DNA of 64,000 nt, from the NCBI RefSeq assembly GCF_001653715.1, contig NZ_LWHQ01000001.1, positions 37,460-101,459 of the forward strand, in the 5' to 3' direction. The position numbers and the translations under genes are program-made. The stretch is from Methylobacterium platani (GTDB taxonomy: Bacteria; Pseudomonadota; Alphaproteobacteria; Rhizobiales; Beijerinckiaceae). The first letter of the stretch is position 1; every line of letters starts with the position of its first letter. A model generated the notes under the pieces. It made no database searches, was not told the DNA's origin, and saw only the letters and a program-made list of their open reading frames with translations. Shown here piece after piece: positions 51,256 through 58,392 of the stretch.

Positions 51256-52515
51256 ATGGCGGGACGGATCTGGTCGGCGGGGTTGATGCTCCTCGCCGCT
51301 TCGGTGACCCTGGGAGGTGCCGCGCCCGTTGCACAGCCGCTGCGCGTGGCGCAGCAGGATGGCGCGCCGCCGGCCGCCTCGATCCCTCCGGTTGCGAAGC
51401 CCGCCGAGCCGGATGCGAAGCCTGCGCAGCCGGAAGCCAGGCCTGCCCCGCAGGACGCGAAACGGACCCCGGGCACCGAGGGCCAGCGCGCCGCCTCGCC
51501 GCCGCCGCCGCGGGAGCTGACTCCAGCGGAGATCTCGGCCCTGCAGAGCGTGATGACCGACCGCTCCGGCAGCGCGATCCTCACTCCCGGCAATGTCGGG
51601 GCGATCCGCAACCGGGTGATCGACGCGCAGAGCGCGGCGATGGGCGGCTACTCCGACGAGGCACCCCCCAAGGTCAGGCCGCGGCTGATGAGCGTGCAGC
51701 CGCAGGTCGACATGGCGGCGCCCCAGACCATCCACCTCGCCTTCGGCATGGTGACGCCGATCACGATCCTCGACGCCGGCGGGCGGCCCTGGCCGATCAC
51801 CGCCTCGGCCTATGACCCGCGCATGTTCGCCGTCGACGGCGGCGGCTGCGGTGGCCAGGCCTCGGCGCCGAGCGAGCGGCCGACCACGATCCACATCATG
51901 CCCTGCCGCGTCTCCACCTTCGGCAACATCTCGATCACTCTCGAGAACTATCCGCTGCCGATCGTCCTGATCGTGAAGAGCGGCGGCCGCGGCGTCGAGG
52001 CGGTCGATCTGCCGGTGACGATCGAGGTGCGCGGGCGCTCGGCCCCCGCCACCGCCCAGGCTATGGCGCCGGCCGGCGCGACCGCTGCGGCGGTGCCGCC
52101 CGGCGCCACGATCCGGCTACCGGATCCCTCCCAGATCCCGCCGGGCCGCCATACCGCCCTCGCGGCCGCACCCTCGGGGCCGGTTCGTACGATCGCGGCG
52201 GCGCCGGTCCGCACGGTGGCCGCGCGGGGACGCGGCGCCGCCACGCACGATCCCGACCGGCTGATGGACGAGTTCGGCCTCGGCACGCCGCCCCGCGGCG
52301 CGGCGCGCCTGCGGGTCGACGATTCCTCCGTCTCGGCCTGGACCTACGGCGGTCGCCTCTACGTGCGCGGCCCGGTGGTGGTGGTGAACCCGGTGCAGGA
52401 CGCCATGGCGCAGACGCCGGACGGCATGCGGGTCTGGCGATTCGACCGGCCGGTCCCGCGCCTCCTCGTCACGGATGCGGACGGACGCGAGCGCGCCGTC
52501 TCGATCGAATATTGA
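51256..52515 (+). CDS. dotH: DotH/IcmK-like type IVB secretion core protein
   Basis: 419 residues with a signal peptide (MAGRIWSAGLMLLAASVTLGG). After a proline-rich linker come the DotH features: LTPAEISALQ, RPRLMSVQPQVDMAAPQTIHLAFGMVTPITILDAGGRPWPI (the family's I-x-L-S-x-G-x-x-T...D-x-x-G-x-P-W-P-I), TFGNISITLENYPLPIVLIVKSG and near the C-terminus SAWTYGGRLYVRGP. In Legionella and IncI plasmids this protein (TraN in R64) forms the outer-membrane ring with DotC/DotD and DotG. It leads the plus-strand operon; ATG 51256 was chosen for the signal peptide. Confidence 0.8.
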   Translation: MAGRIWSAGLMLLAASVTLGGAAPVAQPLRVAQQDGAPPAASIPPVAKPAEPDAKPAQPEARPAPQDAKRTPGTEGQRAASPPPPRELTPAEISALQSVMTDRSGSAILTPGNVGAIRNRVIDAQSAAMGGYSDEAPPKVRPRLMSVQPQVDMAAPQTIHLAFGMVTPITILDAGGRPWPITASAYDPRMFAVDGGGCGGQASAPSERPTTIHIMPCRVSTFGNISITLENYPLPIVLIVKSGGRGVEAVDLPVTIEVRGRSAPATAQAMAPAGATAAAVPPGATIRLPDPSQIPPGRHTALAAAPSGPVRTIAAAPVRTVAARGRGAATHDPDRLMDEFGLGTPPRGAARLRVDDSSVSAWTYGGRLYVRGPVVVVNPVQDAMAQTPDGMRVWRFDRPVPRLLVTDADGRERAVSIEY

Positions 52516-52634
52516 ACATGCGTTCCCGGTGGCCGGAAGCGGCCTCGGGGTCACCATCATCCTGCACCCTCCGCGACGGGCCGGCGCGTTCGGACGGGGG
52601 ATGCGCCAGCGCCAGGGAGCGGGAGGGTTCCGCC

Positions 52635-53945
52635 ATGCCGATCGTCGCACTGATCCTCGCCGCCGCACTCGCCGGGCCGGCCGGAGGCCCGATCGTCCTC
52701 GCCCAGGCGAACGGGCAAGGGAATGGGCTGGGGAACGGGTCCGAGGCGGCCCCGGTCCAGCCGACGCCGCAGGCGACGATGCCGTTCGTCCAGCCGCCGC
52801 TGCCCGGCCAGGCGCCGGCGGCGCCGAGCGTCGTCTACCAGGGACCGCCCGGCCAGGTTCTATCGGACCCGGCGATCGAAGCCCGCATCAACGCGCAGAT
52901 CCAGACGCTGATGGCTCCGCCGAGCGGCGGCTTCATGGTCCAGCGCTACGCCCGGCCGGAGCCGGCCGCCGGCAGTTCCGCGGCGGGTGCCGGAACCGGC
53001 GGCAACGGCGGCCGCTCCACGCCGACGCTGCAGCAGGCGGGCTACCCGCAGGCGGGCGGCTACGGCGGCCCGGGAGGGCAGGGCGGCTACGGTCAGGGGA
53101 GTTTCGGTCAAGGCAATCATGGCCAGGCCAATGCCGGCCAGGGCGGCTACGGCCAAGGGAGTTTTGGGCAAGGCAGCGTCGGCCAGGGGAATTTCGGGCA
53201 AGGAAATTCCGGCCAGCCGGGCCAGGGCGGCGGTGGCTTCGGAGGCATGCCGGGCCAGGGCGGCTACGGCGGCCCGGTGCGGCCGAGCGAGCGGCTTTTC
53301 GCCGTGGCGCGGGCGGGCGACACCGTCTACGCTTCCCTCGATCAGGGCTTCAATTCCGACGACCCGCAGGCGCCGATCTTCGCCACGATCTACGACGTCG
53401 ACGGTGCCGGCCGGGCCGGGCCGCTGCACAACGTCCGGCTGATCGGGCAGATCGTCTACAGCTCGAACCAGGCCGCGATCCAGTTCACGCAGCTCGTCCT
53501 CGTCGACGGCCGCCAGTACCCGCTCAAGGCCTACGCGATCTCGCCGCGCGACGCCCGCACCGGCATCGCGCGCGACGTCGACGACCACGCCTTCGAGCGC
53601 TACGCCGGGCTGTTCGCGGGTGCGCTCATCCAGGGGGCCGGCCAGGTCGGGCAGCTCCTGCTGCAGACGAGCCGCAACGTCGCGATCGACCCGGTCACGG
53701 GCTTTGCCCTCTCCACGCCCGGCGGCGGCCAGCGCACCCAGGCCGCCCTCGGCGCCCTGCTGCCCCTCGGTCAGACCGCGACCGCGATCGGCGCGCAGAA
53801 CTTCAACAAGCCGGCGACCATCGCGGGCGTGCCGGGCCTGCCGATCGGCGTCGTCTTCCTGGAGCCGCCGGCCCTGCCGCGCGACGCGATCTATGTCGGC
53901 GGGTCGGGGTCCCGGCCGTCACTGCCCCTCTCGCGCCTGAACTGA
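52635..53945 (+). CDS. dotG: DotG/IcmE-like type IVB secretion protein, short form
   Basis: 436 residues versus about 1050 in Legionella. The N-terminal segment MPIVALILAAALAGPAGGPI is a signal or membrane anchor; residues about 150-215 are glycine/glutamine pentapeptide-like repeats (GQGSFGQGN). The C-terminal TrbI-like domain is DotG-specific: RAGDTVYASLDQGFNSDDPQAPIFATIYD, NVRLIGQIVYSSNQAAIQFTQLVL, AYAISPRDARTGIARDVDDHAFERYAGLFAGALIQG. DotG spans the periplasm and lines the channel. ATG 52635 has a GGGAGGG site. Thirty-nine bases from tagH. Confidence 0.78.
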   Translation: MPIVALILAAALAGPAGGPIVLAQANGQGNGLGNGSEAAPVQPTPQATMPFVQPPLPGQAPAAPSVVYQGPPGQVLSDPAIEARINAQIQTLMAPPSGGFMVQRYARPEPAAGSSAAGAGTGGNGGRSTPTLQQAGYPQAGGYGGPGGQGGYGQGSFGQGNHGQANAGQGGYGQGSFGQGSVGQGNFGQGNSGQPGQGGGGFGGMPGQGGYGGPVRPSERLFAVARAGDTVYASLDQGFNSDDPQAPIFATIYDVDGAGRAGPLHNVRLIGQIVYSSNQAAIQFTQLVLVDGRQYPLKAYAISPRDARTGIARDVDDHAFERYAGLFAGALIQGAGQVGQLLLQTSRNVAIDPVTGFALSTPGGGQRTQAALGALLPLGQTATAIGAQNFNKPATIAGVPGLPIGVVFLEPPALPRDAIYVGGSGSRPSLPLSRLN

Positions 53946-53984
53946 GGCCGCCCGCGCGGGACCGCGAACGACGACGGGAGAGCG

Positions 53985-55313
53985 ATGACCCTCACGCTGC
54001 GAGTGCTGCAGGCGCCGGCCGGCGTCCCGGAGATCGAAGCGCGCCGCCTCGATCCCGAGGGCGGCCCGTTGTCGATCGGGCGCGGCCGGGACAACGACTG
54101 GGTGCTGCCGGACCCGGATCGGCACGTCTCCAAGATCCATTGCCGGATCGAGTCCGGGGCGGATGGGTTCTACCTCGTCGACCTGTCGAGCAACGGCGTG
54201 TTCTTCGCCGCCGAGGCGCGGCCGGTGGGGCGCGGCAACCGCCGGGCGCTCGATGCCGGCGACAGTTTTAGGATCGGCGACTACCGCATCGGGATCGTCC
54301 GCGAGCCGCAGGCGGTCCCGCCCGAGACCGGTGGGCCGGCGGACGGCGTCCCGGAGGGCGGGATCGCCCCGCCGGGAAGCATCTCGGCGATCCTCGCCGA
54401 CACGAGCGCGGCGCGCGAAGCCCGCGCCGCGCAGAGCCTCGGCGGGCCGGCGAGCGACTGGCTCGCTGCGGTGCCCGGCGGGGCCGCCGACGCGCAGGTG
54501 GTGCAGCCCTACGGCTGGCAGGCCCCGCCCGCCACCGCGCTCACCGACGTGCCGGAGGCGGAGGTCGACGCCGTCAGCGACTTCGCCAGCCGCAGCGAGC
54601 ACGTCGCCCCGATCCACCAGGCGCTACAGTTCGCGCCGGCCCGCACCCTGCTGCCGCCGGACTGGCACCTCGCCGAGCCGGCGGGGGTGGGCTCCACCGG
54701 GCCGGCGCCGTCCACGCCTGATTGGGGCGAGGTCTGGGCCGCCCTGATCGAGGGCACCGACCTTGGCGGGCGAGTGCCCGGGCCGGGGCCCTGCGATCGT
54801 GCCGCCCTGGTGCGGACCGGGCACCTTCTGCGCTGCCTCGTCGACGTGCTGGCGACCGTCGAGGCGGTTCAGCGCGAGACCGCGCGGGATCTCGGCCTCG
54901 CCGAGGCCCCCAAGGGGATCGATTCGCCTGGTCCCGACTTGCCTGGTTCCGACTTGCCTGGTTCCGACTTGCCTGGTTCCGACTTGCCGGACCTGCTGGC
55001 GGAGCTTCTCGCGGCTGGCGGTGCCGATGCGGGCGACCGGTTGGTCGCGCGCCTGGCGGGCGTCGCCCGCGACGCGCGGACCTTCGGCCTCGCGGTCGCG
55101 GGGGCCGCCGACGCCGTCGGCGCGCAGATCCAGCCCGACGCCATCGAGGACGCCGCCCGCGAGGGTACCCGGCTGGCGGCCGGCCCGCTGCTCAAGGCGG
55201 CCTGCTGGGAGCGCTACGCGGCGATCCACGCCAACCTCGCCGGAGGGGAGGGGGCCGCGGCCGCCGATGTCGTCCTCGTGCCCCTGCGCGGGATCTACGC
55301 CCGCCGCACCTGA
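53985..55313 (+). CDS. tagH: FHA domain protein of type VI secretion (TagH)
   Basis: 442 residues: N-terminal FHA domain (about 5-95) with LSIGRGRDNDWVLPDPDRHVSKIHCRIE and LVDLSSNGVFF, which binds phosphothreonine; then a long linker with four 5-residue PG(S/P)DL repeats (315-334) and a helical C-terminal region (TssA/ImpI-like, 340-442). In T6SS loci TagH/Fha is the substrate or partner of the kinase PpkA and phosphatase PppA, both encoded at the end of this operon. ATG at 53985. Tight spacing with dotG (39 bases) and tssK (32 bases). Confidence 0.85.
   Translation: MTLTLRVLQAPAGVPEIEARRLDPEGGPLSIGRGRDNDWVLPDPDRHVSKIHCRIESGADGFYLVDLSSNGVFFAAEARPVGRGNRRALDAGDSFRIGDYRIGIVREPQAVPPETGGPADGVPEGGIAPPGSISAILADTSAAREARAAQSLGGPASDWLAAVPGGAADAQVVQPYGWQAPPATALTDVPEAEVDAVSDFASRSEHVAPIHQALQFAPARTLLPPDWHLAEPAGVGSTGPAPSTPDWGEVWAALIEGTDLGGRVPGPGPCDRAALVRTGHLLRCLVDVLATVEAVQRETARDLGLAEAPKGIDSPGPDLPGSDLPGSDLPGSDLPDLLAELLAAGGADAGDRLVARLAGVARDARTFGLAVAGAADAVGAQIQPDAIEDAAREGTRLAAGPLLKAACWERYAAIHANLAGGEGAAAADVVLVPLRGIYARRT
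54927..54986. repeat. 15-bp tandem repeat in tagH
   Basis: Four copies of CCTGGTTCCGACTTG (54927-54941 with one change, 54942-54956, 54957-54971, 54972-54986). It encodes the PGSDL linker repeats of TagH; copy number may vary. Confidence 0.9.
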
Positions 55314-55345
55314 TTGATCCAGCCGACCCGGGAGCCCCGAGAACG

Positions 55346-56683
55346 ATGCTGAGCGAGAACCGCGTGGTCTGGTCGGAGGGGATGTTCCTCCGCGTCCAGC
55401 ACTTCCAGCAGGCCGACCGGTGGACCGAGCGCTTCGTGCGCGGCCTGACCCGCGACCTCGTCCCCTATCCGTGGGGCTTCTCGGAGATCGGCATCAACCG
55501 CGAACTCCTCGGCGTCGGGCGCTTCGCCCTGTCGCACGCCCGCGGCATCTTCGCGGACGGGACGCCGTTCGAGGCCCCGGGCGACGCCGACCTGCCGCCG
55601 CCCCTGGAGTTGCTGCCGGGCACCCGCGACGTCACGATCCACCTCGCGGTGCCGACGCGCCAGCCAGGCGGCGCCGAGGTCGGGGGCGACCGGCGCGAGG
55701 ACGTGGCGGCGCGGCTGCGGCGCACCGCCTACGACGCGCCGGACGCCAACGGCGACGGCTCGGCGAGCGCGACGCTCGAGGTCGGGCGGCTGCGCCTCTC
55801 CTACGCGCCGTCGAACGGGCCGCTCGCCGGTACCGAGCGGCTCGCCGCCGCCCGCGTGGTCGAGGTCCGCTCCGACCTCACCGTCGTGCTCGACGAGAGG
55901 TTCGTGGCACCCTGTCTCACTTGCGCTGCGGAAGCGCCGCTCGCCGCCTTGGTGACGGAGCTGCAGGGGCTGGTCACGCATCGGGCCGAGGCGTTGTCGG
56001 CCCGCATCGCCGACCCGACGACGCGCGGCGCCGGCGAGATCGCCGACTTCCTGCTGCTCCAGGTCCTCAACCGGGCCGAGCCGCTGCTGCGCCACGCGAG
56101 CGCCCAGGCCGGGCGCCTCCACCCGGAGGAGTTCTACGCCTTCTGCCTCGGGCTCGCAGGCGAGATCGCGACCTTCACGGCGCAGTCGCGGCGGGCGCCG
56201 CAGCTGCCGGACTACCGCCACGACGACCTCGCCGCCACCTTCGCCGCGGTGTTCGCGGAGCTGCGCGCGGCGCTCTCGGCGCTGCTCGAGCAGGTCGCGG
56301 TGCCGATCGAGCTGCAGGAGCGCCGCCACGGCGTGCGCGTCGGCACGATCAACGACCGCACGCTGCTGCGCGGGGCGGGCTTCGTGCTCGCGGTGCGCGC
56401 CTCCCTGCCCGCCGAGACCCTGCGGCGCTCGCTGCCGAACCAGATCAAGATCGGCCCGGTCGAGCAGATCGCGCAGCTCGTCAACGTGGCGCTGCCGGGC
56501 ATCGGCGTGCGCGCCCTGGCGGTCGCGCCGCGCCAGCTGCCGTATCGCGGCGGCACGGTCTATTTCGAGCTCGACACCACGAACCCGCTCTGGCGCGACC
56601 TCGACCAGTCGAGCGCGGTGGCGATCCACGTCGCCGGCAACTTTCCCGATCTCGATCTCGAACTCTGGGCGATCAAGGGATAG
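55346..56683 (+). CDS. tssK: Type VI secretion baseplate protein TssK
   Basis: 445 residues matching TssK/VasE/ImpJ: start ENRVVWSEGMFLRVQHFQQADRWTERFVR, shell and neck domains with FALSHARGIFADGTPF, and C-terminal SLPNQIKIGPVEQIAQLVNVALPGIGVRALAVAPRQLPYRGGTVYFELD (the family's L-P-x-x-x-K-I-G and YFEL). TssK is the trimeric adaptor linking the baseplate to the TssL/TssM membrane complex. It is not a Dot/Icm component, so its presence makes this a genuine T6SS-type locus. Confidence 0.9.
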   Translation: MLSENRVVWSEGMFLRVQHFQQADRWTERFVRGLTRDLVPYPWGFSEIGINRELLGVGRFALSHARGIFADGTPFEAPGDADLPPPLELLPGTRDVTIHLAVPTRQPGGAEVGGDRREDVAARLRRTAYDAPDANGDGSASATLEVGRLRLSYAPSNGPLAGTERLAAARVVEVRSDLTVVLDERFVAPCLTCAAEAPLAALVTELQGLVTHRAEALSARIADPTTRGAGEIADFLLLQVLNRAEPLLRHASAQAGRLHPEEFYAFCLGLAGEIATFTAQSRRAPQLPDYRHDDLAATFAAVFAELRAALSALLEQVAVPIELQERRHGVRVGTINDRTLLRGAGFVLAVRASLPAETLRRSLPNQIKIGPVEQIAQLVNVALPGIGVRALAVAPRQLPYRGGTVYFELDTTNPLWRDLDQSSAVAIHVAGNFPDLDLELWAIKG

Positions 56684-56738
56684 GTGCATCCTGTACGGCA
56701 GGCGAGGTCCGATTCCGGCCTCGTCGAGATCTGAGGAA

Positions 56739-56781
56739 TCCGCCAGGACATCTGGGGCGGAGTACCGGCCCCTGCCTGGCG
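56739..56781. repeat. Hairpin in the tssK-tssL gap
   Basis: Arms CCGCCAGG (56739-56746) and CCTGGCGG (56774-56781) in the only long gap (293 bases) of the operon, with no T-run. It may be an attenuator, an mRNA-processing site, or the start of a second transcription unit. Confidence 0.4.
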
Positions 56782-56976
56782 GAGGATGCTCTTTAGCCGC
56801 CGCGGCGACCCCTCGGGCAGATCGTCGCCAAGATTGCGGAGACCAGATTTTCGACGTTCGGATCGCTGCGCTATGCGACGCTCGGGCGTTTCGTGCATTG
56901 TCCATGTCGAGATCAGTGTCGAGCTTGCACGGGAGCGCGTGTCCGCGATGACGATGGTTCCGGTCGGGAGGCGCTG

Positions 56977-58392
56977 ATGGAGGCGGATCGGCGCAGCTTC
57001 GACTCCGAATCGACGGTGGTGAGGCCGACCCCAGGCGGGGTGCGACCAGCGCCGGCGCTGCAGGTCGACCAGCGGTCGATTCTCCCTCCGCCGCCGTCGG
57101 CCTATCCCGAGCCCGAGGCCGGCGACTTCGCCCGGACCGGGATGCCGCCGATGGTCGAGGCGGCCCTGCCGCTGCTCAGCCTGATCGCGCGGCTGCGCAC
57201 CCTGCCGGGCGCACCCGACCTCGAAGCCCTGCGCCTGCGGGTGATCGCCGCCGTGAAGGCGTTCGAGGCGGCGATCCTGGGCGTCGCGGTGACCCGCGAG
57301 CGGGCGCAGGCGGCGCATTACGCCCTCTGCGCGACGATCGACGACGTGATCCTCAACTCCTCCTGGGGCGCCTACAGCGTGTGGGCACGACAGGGCATGG
57401 TCTCGACCTTCCACACCGACGTCACCGGCGGCGAGCGCTTCTTCGACCTGCTCGCCCACCTGCACAAGGATCCGGGCTCGAACCGCGACGTCCTGCTCTT
57501 GATGTATCACTGCCTCTCCCTCGGTTTCGAGGGGCGGATGCGGGTGCATCCGCAGGGCCACCTGGAGATCGGCCGGATCCGCGAGGGCCTGTACCGGACC
57601 CTGCGGGACGAGGCCGAGCGCGAACTCTCGCCGGCCTGGCGCGGGGTCGATGCCCGCCTGACCGCCGCCGGCACCCGGCGTCTCGTCTGGGCCGCGGCGG
57701 GGCTCGCGGTCCTGGCGCTCGCGGGCCTCTACCTCGTGCTGCAATCGGCCGTGACCCGGCGCTCCGACGCGACCTTCGCGGCTTTCATCGCGGCGCCACC
57801 GAACGCCGCCCCGAGCCTGGGCGCCGAGCGCCCGAGCCCGCCCGTCCGGGCCCGGACCGCGCCCGCCAAGGCGGAGAACCGCCTGGTCGACGGCCTGCGG
57901 CGCGCGCTCCAGCCCGAGATCGACCAGGGCGCGCTCGACGTCGTCCCGAACGGCAACGGCGCCACCCTGCGCATCCGCAACGCCGGCCTGTTCGAGAGCG
58001 GCAGCGCCGACGTGGCGCCTGCTTACGTCGCCCTGTTCGACCGGATCGGCCAGGCGATCCGCGGCGACGACGTCACCGTGCAGGTCATCGGCCACACCGA
58101 CAACGTGCCGATCCGCACCGTGCGCTTCCCGTCGAACTACGAATTGTCGGTCGCCCGGGCGCAGGCGGTGGCGGCGATCCTCGCCCGGTCGATCGGCACC
58201 GACGCGATCCGCGCCGAGGGGCGCGGCGAGGCCCAGCCGGTGCGCCCGAACGACAGCGCCGAGAACATCGCCTTCAACAACAGCCGCGAAGGCCGGGCGC
58301 AGAACCGGCGCACCGAACTCGTGATCCGCCGCAACGACGCCGACAGGTCCGTCCCGCCCGCCGGAACGGAGCCCGCGGGAGGCCGGCCGTGA
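56977..58392 (+). CDS. tssL: Type VI secretion inner-membrane protein TssL with OmpA-like domain
   Basis: 471 residues: a proline-rich leader (1-60), a DotU/TssL cytoplasmic helical domain (about 60-215; ALCATIDDVILNSSWG, FFDLLAHLHKDPG, LGFEGRMRVHPQG), one transmembrane helix (about 233-251), and a periplasmic OmpA-type peptidoglycan-binding domain (about 310-455; VIGHTDNVPIR, FPSNYELSVARAQAV, EGRGEAQPV). It forms the inner-membrane anchor with TssM. ATG 56977 has a GGGAGG site. The stop overlaps the tssM GTG. Confidence 0.88.
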   Translation: MEADRRSFDSESTVVRPTPGGVRPAPALQVDQRSILPPPPSAYPEPEAGDFARTGMPPMVEAALPLLSLIARLRTLPGAPDLEALRLRVIAAVKAFEAAILGVAVTRERAQAAHYALCATIDDVILNSSWGAYSVWARQGMVSTFHTDVTGGERFFDLLAHLHKDPGSNRDVLLLMYHCLSLGFEGRMRVHPQGHLEIGRIREGLYRTLRDEAERELSPAWRGVDARLTAAGTRRLVWAAAGLAVLALAGLYLVLQSAVTRRSDATFAAFIAAPPNAAPSLGAERPSPPVRARTAPAKAENRLVDGLRRALQPEIDQGALDVVPNGNGATLRIRNAGLFESGSADVAPAYVALFDRIGQAIRGDDVTVQVIGHTDNVPIRTVRFPSNYELSVARAQAVAAILARSIGTDAIRAEGRGEAQPVRPNDSAENIAFNNSREGRAQNRRTELVIRRNDADRSVPPAGTEPAGGRP

